Part shown: positions 1 through 8,151 of the stretch, piece by piece
Layout: each line of letters opens with the position of its first letter
How positions within the stretch are numbered: position 1 is the stretch's first letter
Source: Verrucomicrobiales bacterium
GTDB taxonomy: Bacteria > Verrucomicrobiota > Verrucomicrobiia > Limisphaerales > Palsa-1400
Direction of reading: 5' to 3'
Assembly: GCA_028293405.1 (NCBI GenBank)
Contig: JAQGOW010000306.1
Coordinates: 1-13,401, forward strand
Length of the DNA stretch: 13,401 nt
Program-made: the position numbers and the translations under genes
The notes under the pieces: generated by a model
What the model was told of the DNA's origin: nothing
Databases searched by the model: none
What the model saw: the letters and a program-made list of their open reading frames with translations, nothing else

Positions 1-1023
1 AAACTCTCCACCGAAGGCTTCTTCTTCGACAATGTCTACGCCGATGGAAACCGTACCGTTCGCGGGTTCGAAGGAGTATTGTCATCATTCCCACCTTTGC
101 CCGGCGATTCTATCGTCAAACGTGATCACTCGGAAAATGTAGAAACGATCGCGCGCGTCCTCAAACGCGATGGATACGACACCATGTTTTTATACGGCGG
201 TCGGGGCGTGTTCGATGGCATGCGTGCGTTCACGGTTCAGAATGGTTACGATCGGTTTATCGAACAGAAAGATTTTTCCAACCCGACCTTCACCACCATC
301 TGGGGTGTTTGCGATGAGGATTTGTACAATCGCACATTGGAGGAATTGAAGAAGTCGTCGGCGACTCAGAAACCGTTTCTGGCCACCGTGCTTTCGGTGT
401 CGAATCACAAACCCTATCTATATCCGCCCGGCAGAATTGCAGAAGATCCGCGCGCCCAAAAGAGGGAGCATGCCGTTAAGTACACCGATTGGGCTTTGGG
501 CCAATTCTTTGACGCCGCTAAAAAAGAGCCATTCTGGACCAATACCGTGTTCGTCGTTGTCGCCGACCATGGAGCGCGCGTTTACGGCAAACAAACCATC
601 CCCATCCATTCTTATGAAATTCCATTGCTCGTGCTCGGCCCGGCCGCGGTGAACAGTCCGTCGCGTCATTCAGAACTTGGCTGTCAACTCGACGTTGCGC
701 CCACAATTCTTGGCCTCATTGGACGCCCTTACCAAAGCATGTTCTACGGACGTGACTTGCTAAAAAACGGTAACCGATTCGCCGTTCTCAACCACAATCG
801 CGATATCGGAATGTACCGTGACGGACACCTCGTCGTTCTCAACCTCAAAGGAGGCGTTGAATATTTCCTCGGTGAACCGAAAGGCGAAGACATGAAGCTA
901 TCGCCCGCCGACGCAGTGGATGTGGAACTCGAGCACGACGCCATTGCGCTGTTCCAAACAGCCGACGACCTCTACATCAACCGCAGGTTTCGCGTGGATA
1001 TTACGGCGGGTTCATTAAAATGA
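1..1023 (+). CDS. LTA synthase / phosphoglycerol transferase-like sulfatase-fold protein (5' truncated)
   Basis: Partial gene: the frame is open from base 1 and the start lies upstream of the window. The visible 340 codons are the extracytoplasmic catalytic domain of the alkaline phosphatase/sulfatase superfamily, LTA synthase-like branch. The segment N-R-T-V-R-G at bases 49-66 places a Thr (55-57) where LtaS-type enzymes have the nucleophile. It is followed by S-x-P-P-L-P-G and the metal-binding motif V-A-D-H-G (562-573), then H-S-Y-E-I-P-L (about 607-627), typical of the last metal ligand region. The membrane-spanning N-terminal half expected for this family would be off the left edge. In Gram-negatives, relatives transfer phosphoglycerol or similar head groups to periplasmic glycans or lipids; the substrate here is unknown. 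The TTG at 79 is an internal Leu codon, not a start, because conserved family sequence continues upstream of it. A macAB-like pair follows after 91 bp. Confidence 0.85.
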   Translation, partial: KLSTEGFFFDNVYADGNRTVRGFEGVLSSFPPLPGDSIVKRDHSENVETIARVLKRDGYDTMFLYGGRGVFDGMRAFTVQNGYDRFIEQKDFSNPTFTTIWGVCDEDLYNRTLEELKKSSATQKPFLATVLSVSNHKPYLYPPGRIAEDPRAQKREHAVKYTDWALGQFFDAAKKEPFWTNTVFVVVADHGARVYGKQTIPIHSYEIPLLVLGPAAVNSPSRHSELGCQLDVAPTILGLIGRPYQSMFYGRDLLKNGNRFAVLNHNRDIGMYRDGHLVVLNLKGGVEYFLGEPKGEDMKLSPADAVDVELEHDAIALFQTADDLYINRRFRVDITAGSLK

Positions 1024-1114
1024 CGTCATCTTAGTTGAACCATGTTGCAATCCGCTGTCCGGTGCTTATACCTGATACCGACCGCAAGATGCATTCGCGC
1101 TCCCGGAATTTCCT

Positions 1115-2365
1115 ATGAACGGTTTTTTCAAAAAACTTTTAGTTTGTCTCGTGCTGCTTGCATTCGCTGCGGGCGTTTGGTGGTGGCTGTCACGCGACAA
1201 CTCCCAGGTTTCGTACAGCACCGCACCGCTCAAACGCGGGGATGTGTCAGCGACCATCGGCGCCACCGGAACATTGGAACCCATCGAAGTTGTTGATGTC
1301 GGCGCTCAGGTCGCCGGCCGAGTCAGCTCGTTCGGCAAAGGCGAAGATGGCAAATCGGTCGATTACGGTTCGCAAATCAAGCAAGGCGAACTCCTCGCAA
1401 AAATCGACGACTCCGTTTACGCCGCCGATCATTCAGTCGCCAAAGCCCGGGAACTCAGCGCGAATGCAAACTTAGAGCAAATGCAGGCCAAGCTCGACCA
1501 GAACGAAGCCGAGTGGCACCGCGCACAAGAACTTTACAGGAGCAAGCTAAGTTCCCGGTCTGACTTCGACACCGCTAAAGCAAACTACGAAGTTGCGAAA
1601 GCCAACGTTTCCGTTGCTAACTCCGCCATCTCCCAGGCAAAAGCCGATCTGGAAAAAGCCCAGCGCAATTTGGATTTCTGCACAATCAATTCTCCGGTCA
1701 ACGGAGTCATCATCGATCGCCGTGTCAACGTCGGCCAAACGGTCGTCGCCAGCCTTAACGCTCCCAGCCTCTTCCTCATCGCTCGCGACCTGACGAAGTT
1801 GCAAATCTGGGCGTCGGTTAACGAAGCCGACGTCGGTAAAATCAAATCAGGACTGCCGGTCACGTTTTCGGTCGATGCCTTCGCAGGTCACGAATTTCGC
1901 GGCAGTGTCGGCAAAGTACGTCTCAACGCCACCATGACGCAAAACGTCGTTCTCTACACTGTCGAAATCAACGTCGACAATAGTGATCAACTTCTTTTGC
2001 CTTACTTGACCGCAAATGTCCGCTTCATCCTCAAGACCGAAACCAATGCGTTGCTTGTTCCCAACGCCTCCCTCCGTTTCTCTCCCTCGTTTCAACGTGA
2101 AACCAAATCCCATCATCACACAAGTGAAGCACGCGCGGAATCGACCGACGGCGGGCCATCCAAAAAAGGCACTCATACAATTTGGATCAAAACCGGGGAG
2201 TCGATTCATTCTGTCGAGGTCACCACCGGTATCACCGACGGCGCTAACACCGTCGTTTCCGGCGATGAAATGAACGAAGGCGATGAAGTGATCACGGGCG
2301 AAGTCGCCACCGCGAGAAACGATGCCAAAAATCCATTCCTGCCACAAAAACCATCCCGCCATTAA
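1115..2365 (+). CDS. macA: MacA/HlyD-family periplasmic adaptor subunit of an ABC efflux system
   Basis: 416-residue membrane fusion protein that bridges an inner-membrane MacB transporter and an outer-membrane TolC-like channel. A single N-terminal membrane anchor spans residues about 7-25. The first half of the lipoyl-like domain (about 45-100) contains A-Q-V-A-G-R-V. An Ala/Lys/Glu-rich coiled-coil hairpin covers about 105-185. The second lipoyl half is S-P-V-N-G-V-I-I-D-R-R-V-N-V-G-Q (193-208), followed by a beta-barrel and membrane-proximal domain to about 400. The C-terminus has an N-P-F-L-P motif. Residues about 328-352 form a polar His/Ser/Lys insertion that looks disordered. The length is slightly above a typical MacA. 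The ATG at 1115 gives the best signal-anchor; no clear ribosome binding site precedes it. The gene ends 5 bp before the transporter, so the two are surely co-transcribed. No TolC homologue is in the window. Confidence 0.9.
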   Translation: MNGFFKKLLVCLVLLAFAAGVWWWLSRDNSQVSYSTAPLKRGDVSATIGATGTLEPIEVVDVGAQVAGRVSSFGKGEDGKSVDYGSQIKQGELLAKIDDSVYAADHSVAKARELSANANLEQMQAKLDQNEAEWHRAQELYRSKLSSRSDFDTAKANYEVAKANVSVANSAISQAKADLEKAQRNLDFCTINSPVNGVIIDRRVNVGQTVVASLNAPSLFLIARDLTKLQIWASVNEADVGKIKSGLPVTFSVDAFAGHEFRGSVGKVRLNATMTQNVVLYTVEINVDNSDQLLLPYLTANVRFILKTETNALLVPNASLRFSPSFQRETKSHHHTSEARAESTDGGPSKKGTHTIWIKTGESIHSVEVTTGITDGANTVVSGDEMNEGDEVITGEVATARNDAKNPFLPQKPSRH

Positions 2366-2370
2366 GTCCC

Positions 2371-4527
2371 ATGGAACTCATCCGGCTGGAAAACCTTTGT
2401 AAAAATTACCGGCGCGGCGATTTAGAAATTCCGGTCTTGCGCGGTGTTTCGCTCACGATTCAGCGCGGCGATCTCGTTGCTCTGGTCGGCTCCAGCGGTT
2501 CGGGCAAAAGCACGTTGATGAATATTCTTGGGTGCCTCGACCGCCCAACCTCGGGCAGTTACAAACTCGAAGGCAACGAAATCGCAACGCTCTCGAACGA
2601 CGACCGTGCCACTCTGCGCAATGCTAAAATCGGTTTCGTTTTCCAAAACTTCAATCTGCTTCCGCGAACCAGCGCGTTGAACAACGTGCGCATGCCATTG
2701 GATTATTCGCCAACGCATCCGTCCGACGCTGAAGGGCGCAAACAAGCCACACGGATGCTCGAAATTGTTGGTCTCGCCGACCGAATGGACCACGAACCTG
2801 CTGCGCTTTCGGGTGGTCAGCAACAGCGCGTTGCCATCGCGCGCTCTCTGATCAACCGTCCCGAACTGCTGCTCGCTGACGAACCAACTGGCAACCTCGA
2901 CTCTCGGACCGCCGAAGAAGTGTTACGAATGCTGCAACGCCTCAACCAAGAGGAAGGACTAACTGTCATTATCGTCACGCACGACGAAGCTGTCGCTCGT
3001 CACGTCAAACGGGTCATCCGCATGAAAGACGGCGTGATTGTCGAAGAAACTGCTCCCGTATCTTCAACCACGCCCGCAGGTTTGAATCCTTCCATAATTG
3101 AACAACCTGCACCTGACCATTTGCCGCTTGCTCCCAAATTTTCCGCATTGGGAGGGTTCCCCCGACTGAAACACGCCGCCCGCACCACTCGCATGGCGTT
3201 TGGTGCACTGCGGCGCAACATCATGCGCTCCGCTTTGACGTGTCTCGGCATTATCATCGGCGTCGCTGCAGTCATTGCTATGATGGAAATCGGCGGCGGA
3301 TCATCGCATGCGATCCAACAAGCCATTGCCAGCCTCGGCGCAAGCGTCATCCAAATCGATTCCGTCGACGTATCCGTGGCCGGCGTCAGCACGGGACATG
3401 GCGGCGGTTTGGAAATGACGATTGAGGATGCTGAGGCCCTCCGCCGCGAATGCGCTGCGTTACAAGACGTCGCGCCCAGCGTTGATTCGTGGGGTCAGGT
3501 CATCGCCGGAAATAAAAACTGGAAACCCGGCAAAGTTCTCGGATCAACCCCAGACTACCTCGCCGTGCGCAACTGGCCTGTCGTGGAAGGTGATTCGTTC
3601 ACAATGGACGATGTCCATAGTTCCTCCGCCGTTTGTCTTCTCGGCCAAACTGTCGCCGAAAAACTGTTCGGTGTCGAATCACCGGTCGGAAAAGAAATTC
3701 GCCTGCGCGGCGTCGCGCTGAAAGTCGTCGGCCTTCTTGCTCACAAAGGCGCAAGCGTCATGGGCTCCGATCAAGACGATTTCGTCCTCGCCCCGCTCAC
3801 CACCCTCAAATACCGCGTCATGGGGGTTCGTCAGGCCACGCAATCCAGTGCCAGCACCATCGGCAGCATTTACAGCCCAAGTCAGGTTTATATCGGCCAA
3901 CAACCGCCGCTCTTTCCACCAACCTCCGCCAGTCAGGCTAACAACAATCCTCAAACTACACGCTTTGCTGATCTGGATGACGTGTGGGTTGCCGCTGGAA
4001 CTCCTGACAATATCCCAATGGCTATCAAACAAATCACCGAAGTCCTTCGCGACCGTCACCACATCCAACCCGGTCATCCTGACGACTTCCGCATTCGTGA
4101 CTGGACAGAAATGTCCCAAACCTTCGCCTCAACAAGCCGTGTCATGACGAACCTGCTGCTTGTGGTAGCGTTGATTTCGCTCGTTGTCGGCGGTGTCGGC
4201 ATCATGAATATCATGCTCGTGAGTGTGACGGAACGAACTCGGGAAATCGGTATTCGCATGGCTGTCGGCGCTCGCGCACGTGACATCCTCCGCCAATTTC
4301 TGGTGGAGTCTCTCGTCTTATGCCTCGCCGGCGGCCTCGCTGGAATCGTTCTCGGTCGAACGATTTCAATTATCGTCACCCAAATTCTTCACTGGGCCAC
4401 AATGACATCTCTTCCCGCCATCATCGCCGCCGTCGCTGTCTCGGCTTCGGTGGGAATCATTTTTGGATACTACCCCGCGTGGAAAGCTTCTCGGCTGGAT
4501 CCTATCCAGGCACTTCGCTACGAATAA
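2371..4527 (+). CDS. macB: MacB-type ABC transporter, fused ATPase and permease
   Basis: 718 residues; mechanotransmission-type ABC exporter subunit that dimerises in the inner membrane and works with the MacA-like adaptor encoded 5 bp upstream. ATPase domain: Walker [10 protein letters not shown] (40-48), Q-loop Gln92, signature L-S-G-G-Q (146-150), Walker B L-L-L-A-D-E (166-171), H-loop His204. A Pro-rich linker of about 230-265 leads to TM1 (about 288-305), a large periplasmic MacB core domain, and a C-terminal FtsX-type permease with TM2 (about 594-616), TM3 (645-668) and TM4 (680-702). The end, [11 protein letters not shown], is the usual family terminus. All catalytic motifs are intact. 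Compared with E. coli MacB the periplasmic part carries an extra Gln/Ser/Pro/Asn-rich stretch at about 488-530. Cargo (drug, peptide, lipid or siderophore) cannot be told from sequence. Assignment to the family is firm; a role in macrolide efflux is not implied. Confidence 0.92.
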   Translation: MELIRLENLCKNYRRGDLEIPVLRGVSLTIQRGDLVALVGSSGSGKSTLMNILGCLDRPTSGSYKLEGNEIATLSNDDRATLRNAKIGFVFQNFNLLPRTSALNNVRMPLDYSPTHPSDAEGRKQATRMLEIVGLADRMDHEPAALSGGQQQRVAIARSLINRPELLLADEPTGNLDSRTAEEVLRMLQRLNQEEGLTVIIVTHDEAVARHVKRVIRMKDGVIVEETAPVSSTTPAGLNPSIIEQPAPDHLPLAPKFSALGGFPRLKHAARTTRMAFGALRRNIMRSALTCLGIIIGVAAVIAMMEIGGGSSHAIQQAIASLGASVIQIDSVDVSVAGVSTGHGGGLEMTIEDAEALRRECAALQDVAPSVDSWGQVIAGNKNWKPGKVLGSTPDYLAVRNWPVVEGDSFTMDDVHSSSAVCLLGQTVAEKLFGVESPVGKEIRLRGVALKVVGLLAHKGASVMGSDQDDFVLAPLTTLKYRVMGVRQATQSSASTIGSIYSPSQVYIGQQPPLFPPTSASQANNNPQTTRFADLDDVWVAAGTPDNIPMAIKQITEVLRDRHHIQPGHPDDFRIRDWTEMSQTFASTSRVMTNLLLVVALISLVVGGVGIMNIMLVSVTERTREIGIRMAVGARARDILRQFLVESLVLCLAGGLAGIVLGRTISIIVTQILHWATMTSLPAIIAAVAVSASVGIIFGYYPAWKASRLDPIQALRYE

Positions 4528-4637
4528 CAATTGCTATTACGACACATCATTTGACTGCCCGGTGTTAATCAGATGACGACATCCTAACGTCTGTTTAATG
4601 CAAAGATTTGGGAATTCTGTTATCGTCATTCACCGTC

Positions 4638-5792
4638 ATGAAAAAGCTACTCGTTGTTGCCGTCGCTGCACTTAGTTTCGCCGTCGCCTGGATCGTTGCC
4701 ACCAACCGCCAGCAAACCCGCGACGCTGCCATCCTTGCTGAACGCGAAGCTGCTTGGGCGAACCAACATTCCACACCTCAGGAAACCGCCCGCGTCGTTA
4801 GCCCGCGAACACGCGTGGAGCAACGCACCGAGGTTATCGGAAAAATCAAAACAGCCAGCCCGGAGGAAATCATTGACCGATTGAAGGCCGGCAAGTTCGG
4901 CGCCGCTGCAAATCGCAGTATGCGCTTTGTCATTCAACAACTCGAAAACCTCTCCGATTGTGGCCCCGCCGCATTACCAGCCATCAAAGCCTTTTTGGTA
5001 GGCAACCAGGACGTCAGTTTCGACTTCGGCAGCAGCGGAAAGAAACACGGAGATTCTTTGGTCCCGTCCTCCCTTCGTTTTGGCCTCTTCGACGTTGTAA
5101 AACAAATCGGCGGTGACGAAGCAGAAGCTTTATTCGCCGAAGTTCTCCGCACCACCGGACGAGGTAGCGAAGTGTCCTACCTTGCAAAGGCATTGCAGGA
5201 AATGGCCCCAGGCAAATATCGAGATCTGGCCGTGACAGTCGCTCGCGACCTCCTTGCCAATCCCGCATCCACCGACAAAAACGATCGTGATTACCTGTTC
5301 GGCGTGCTCGCCATGTTCAACGACAAGAGTCTGGTCAACCAATCGCAGACCCAGTTTATTCAGCCCGACGGACAAATCGATAAGTCGGCGTTGAAGTACC
5401 TCCAAAAATCGTTGGGTGACCAAGTCGTGCCCCTGATAGCTGCTGCATATAATAACGACGGTATCGATCCGTCAAAAAAGGAACCGTTGGCACGGGTTGC
5501 CATGACTTTTGCCGGAGCCAACGATCAAGCTACTGAAATCTTTACCGCAGCGATTATGGATGAACATCTTTCGCTCGATGCCCGACGCAATCTTCTTGAG
5601 GACTGGGGCGGTGAGGGTTTTGCCAATTCCAAAAACCCAACGCCCGAAGATCAAAAATTGCTCGAAGCTCGCCTAAAGCTGGCAGCCGAGTACGCCGCTG
5701 CCCTTAAAGATCCAAAGCTTATCACTTCATTGGGTGAGGCCCAAAAAGATTTCGCAAAAATGCAGGCAAGGCTTGCCGCAGCGCACCAGTAA
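4638..5792 (+). CDS. Exported or membrane-anchored alpha-helical protein of unknown function
   Basis: 384 residues from the ATG at 4638. I do not recognise the family. The N-terminus (M-K-K-L-L-V-V-A-V-A-A-L-S...) is a classic signal peptide or single anchor, covering residues 1-21, with no lipobox Cys. It is followed by a charged Ala/Glu/Gln segment and then a long series of amphipathic helices (about 70-370). Phrases such as A-L-P-A-I-K-A-F-L and A-E-A-L-F-A-E-V-L suggest HEAT-like alpha-solenoid repeats, but no regular period is clear by eye. The C-terminus is again Lys/Ala/Gln-rich and helical. I chose the ATG at 4638 over an in-frame TTG at 4608 because it places the signal sequence directly at the N-terminus. 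It sits 110 bp after the macB-like gene and 105 bp before the next gene, so it is probably a separate unit. It most likely acts in the periplasm, perhaps in protein-protein contact. Confidence 0.75.
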   Translation: MKKLLVVAVAALSFAVAWIVATNRQQTRDAAILAEREAAWANQHSTPQETARVVSPRTRVEQRTEVIGKIKTASPEEIIDRLKAGKFGAAANRSMRFVIQQLENLSDCGPAALPAIKAFLVGNQDVSFDFGSSGKKHGDSLVPSSLRFGLFDVVKQIGGDEAEALFAEVLRTTGRGSEVSYLAKALQEMAPGKYRDLAVTVARDLLANPASTDKNDRDYLFGVLAMFNDKSLVNQSQTQFIQPDGQIDKSALKYLQKSLGDQVVPLIAAAYNNDGIDPSKKEPLARVAMTFAGANDQATEIFTAAIMDEHLSLDARRNLLEDWGGEGFANSKNPTPEDQKLLEARLKLAAEYAAALKDPKLITSLGEAQKDFAKMQARLAAAHQ

Positions 5793-5897
5793 TTCGCCGC
5801 AGCGCCGGAACCTGCAGCACCGACATGACAACACAGTAATGCTGTATTCATTCCAAGTCTTTCGGTGTGTGATACTTTCACCCAGTAACAATTTTAT

Positions 5898-6860
5898 ATG
5901 CATAGTCCATCTTCCAAATCCAACGGCCAACACACCGCTGGTAATTCAACGTCCAACCCCAATCTGTTCAACGGCAAATTTCAGGTCGGCGTCGGCATCT
6001 ACGACGGCATTTCCATTCTGTTAGCGGCCGAACACCATTTTGATTTTGTTTGGATCAGCAGCTTTTGCGCGTCTGCGGCACACGGTGTGCCTGACGTCGG
6101 CATCATCGGGCCCGAAGACATACTGAATCTGGTTCGTTTATCGCGTCGTTTGACTGACCTGCCAATTATCGTCGATCTCGATTCCGGTTATGGCGATGCC
6201 GTCAAAATTTTTCACGTTATCGACGCGATGGCTCGCGCTGGCGTTTCCGCCGTGTGCATTGAAGACAATCCGACGTCCAAACGCTGTAGCCTTTACGGCG
6301 GATACGAGCGCGAACTCGCTACCATTCCCGAACACAACACCCGCTTGCGTGCCTCGCGCGAAGCCATCAAACGCTCGGGCACAGACTGCAAAATCATCGC
6401 CCGCACCGAAGCGCTTGTCGCCGGAATGGGCCTGGACGAAGCACTTAAACGCGCTGACGCTTACGTTCAAAATGGCGCTGACGCCGTCTTCGCACAATCA
6501 CTCGACGCCAGCGGCGAAGAAATTCTAACGTTCGGCCGCAAATGGGGACGACGCACCCCGTATGTCATTGCGCCGACTAGACTGCCGCAGATTACGAAGC
6601 AGCAATTCGAAGAAGCGGGAATTTCGCACACCATTTACGCCAACCAGGGTTTGCGCGCAGCGCATTCTGCCATTGACGAAACCTTCGCGACATTGCGCAG
6701 TGCTACTTCGGCCCACTCCGTCGAGGAGAGCATTTCGACCGTCGCTAAAGTCGCCGAGCTCGTTGGCGCGAAACAAGTGGCCGATTTGGAACTGTTATTG
6801 GCTGAAGGAGTTGACCCGCAATGGTCGCGCAGCACGGCGCCCGCTGCGGCTTGCTCGTAA
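5898..6860 (+). CDS. PEP mutase / isocitrate lyase superfamily enzyme (reaction not assigned)
   Basis: 320 residues, full length for the superfamily, a cytosolic TIM-barrel enzyme that makes or breaks C-C or P-C bonds on oxaloacetate-like substrates through a Mg-enolate. Visible active-site residues: Asp66 in G-V-P-D, Asp93 and Asp95 in V-D-L-D-S-G-Y-G-D, Glu122 in I-E-D, and Arg169 in I-I-A-R-T-E-A. Overall the C-terminal half (A-G-M-G-L-D-E-A-L-K-R-A-D-A-Y, then Y-A-N-Q-G-L-R-A) is closest to PEP mutase and phosphonopyruvate hydrolase. The gating loop reads E-D-N-P-T-S-K-R-C-S (122-131). PEP mutases have E-D-K-x5-N-S there, whereas methylisocitrate-lyase-type enzymes have K-[KR]-C-G-H with a catalytic Cys. 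The loop here therefore mixes both. The first 20 residues are polar and probably disordered. No ribosome binding site is obvious. The aminotransferase gene follows after 102 bp. Possible activities are PEP mutase, phosphonopyruvate hydrolase, or an acyl-malate type lyase. Confidence 0.85.
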   Translation: MHSPSSKSNGQHTAGNSTSNPNLFNGKFQVGVGIYDGISILLAAEHHFDFVWISSFCASAAHGVPDVGIIGPEDILNLVRLSRRLTDLPIIVDLDSGYGDAVKIFHVIDAMARAGVSAVCIEDNPTSKRCSLYGGYERELATIPEHNTRLRASREAIKRSGTDCKIIARTEALVAGMGLDEALKRADAYVQNGADAVFAQSLDASGEEILTFGRKWGRRTPYVIAPTRLPQITKQQFEEAGISHTIYANQGLRAAHSAIDETFATLRSATSAHSVEESISTVAKVAELVGAKQVADLELLLAEGVDPQWSRSTAPAAACS

Positions 6861-6950
6861 CGCACACCTGTTGTTGCTCGGCAATTTCAATCAGAGTATT
6901 TTCGCAACGGAGCGCCGGATGATTGCGTCCGCGCGCCCGCAACAACTACA

Positions 6951-6956
6951 GAGAGG
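6951..6956 (+). promoter_or_regulatory. Ribosome binding site of the aminotransferase gene
   Basis: GAGAGG lies 6 nt upstream of the ATG at 6963 and matches the Shine-Dalgarno core. It supports this start as the true one even though the gene is interrupted further downstream. It is among the clearest ribosome binding sites in the window. Confidence 0.6.
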
Positions 6957-7511
6957 TAAAGAATGTTAGCTGACCGAATGAAGGGCTTTTCCGGATCGAA
7001 AACGTCCGGCATGCGTAACCGCGCGCGCAAACTCAGCGCCGAAGGTGTTCACGTCGTCAATTTCGCCGCAGGCGAACTCGATCAGGACACCAGCGACAGC
7101 ATCAAATCCGCCGCGAAGGAATCGATCGACGCGGGTCGCACCCAATACGCCGACACGTTGGGCATCGCGAAACTACGCGACAGTGTCGCCGCGCGTGTTT
7201 CGAAAAAAACGGGCCTGACTTATACGAACGAAGAAGTCGGATTTACTTCGGGCGCGAAACAGGCTCTGTTCAACTCCAACTTCGTTCTGTTCCAGCCGGG
7301 TGATGAAGTTATCATCCCGTCCTCATTTTGGGTGACTTTGCCGGAGCAAGTCCGTTTGGCCGGCGCAACTCCCGTTTCTCTTTCAACGATCGAAAACGGA
7401 TTCCAGGTGGACGTCGACAAGTTGGCGAATGCCGTCACCCCACGCACGCGCGGCATTATTCTCAACACACCCCACAATCCAACCGGCATCGTTTATCCCG
7501 CCGAGACGCTC

Positions 7512-7520
7512 AAAAAAAAA
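7512..7520 (+). other. A9 homopolymer at the frameshift point of the aminotransferase gene
   Basis: Nine consecutive A, read as Lys-Lys-Lys in the starting frame. One more A (A10), or a -1 slip on A-AAA-AAA, joins the two homologous halves without loss (L-K-K-K-I-A-A-L). A short inverted repeat, GGTGA at 7531-7535 and TCACC at 7548-7552, begins 10 nt downstream. The zero-frame stop is TGA at 7533-7535. Confidence 0.8.
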
Positions 7521-7996
7521 TCGCGGCATTGGTGATTGAAAATAATCTCACCTGCATTTTCGACGAATGTTATGACGAATTGGTTTATCCGCCGGCTGAG
7601 CATCACAACATCGTCAAGCTTGTTCCGGAACTGAAAGAACGCACGGTCCTCGTCGGTTCACTTTCCAAATCGTATTGCATGGCGGGATGGCGCGCCGGTT
7701 ACCTCGCCGCGCCGAAGGCGGTTGTGAAAGCCATTTCCAATCTCACCAGTCACATTGCGTCCAATCCGTGCAATATCGTGCAATACGCGGCGATCGCTGC
7801 GTTCGAACCTGAAAACGACACGTTCGTTGCGTGCAATCGCACGCAGCTCGCGCACCAGCGACAGACCGCCCTCGATTTGCTGCAAAAAATCCCCGGTTTG
7901 CCCTGCGTGGTTCCGCAAGGTGCGTTCTATTTATTTCCCGATGTCAGTTCGTTGTTCGGCAAAAGCATCAAAGGCCACCGCATCGAAGACGTGGAT

Positions 7997-7999
7997 TAG
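7997..7999 (+). other. In-frame TAG inside the aminotransferase homology
   Basis: The codons before (I-E-D-V-D) and after (L-A-E-L-L-L-E-H) are continuous family sequence in the same frame, so the TAG is an internal stop and not the gene end. A Leu (TTG) or similar codon is the likely ancestral state; that is inference from the hydrophobic position. Confidence 0.75.
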
Positions 8000-8151
8000 C
8001 TCGCGGAATTGTTGCTGGAGCATGCGCACATCGCGATCGTTCCCGGTTCAGCATTTGGTTCGCCCAATCACGTCCGCATTTCCTACGCGATTCCGACCAA
8101 AGAAATCATCGCCGGTCTCAACAGCTTTGCTAACTTTGTAGAATCGTTAAC

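Noticed and set aside
79..81. TTG as start of the sulfatase-like gene
   Set aside because: Conserved family sequence, including the probable nucleophile Thr at 55-57, is in the same open frame upstream, so the gene starts outside the window.
1021..1028. TGACGTCA palindrome at the stop of the sulfatase-like gene
   Set aside because: Eight-base palindromes are expected by chance and it has no repeat partner or promoter context.
1847..2362. 171-codon open frame on the minus strand
   Set aside because: Antisense to the adaptor protein's barrel region, no recognisable motifs.
4551..4579. TTGACT as a -35 box upstream of the exported protein
   Set aside because: No acceptable -10 hexamer at 16-18 bp; not callable as a promoter.
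4608..4610. TTG start for the exported helical protein
   Set aside because: It would place ten extra residues before the signal peptide and has no better ribosome binding site than the ATG at 4638.
7328..7999. Separate 223-residue gene starting at 7328
   Set aside because: Its first 60 or so residues are non-homologous out-of-frame sequence; the rest is the continuation of the aminotransferase after the A9 frameshift.
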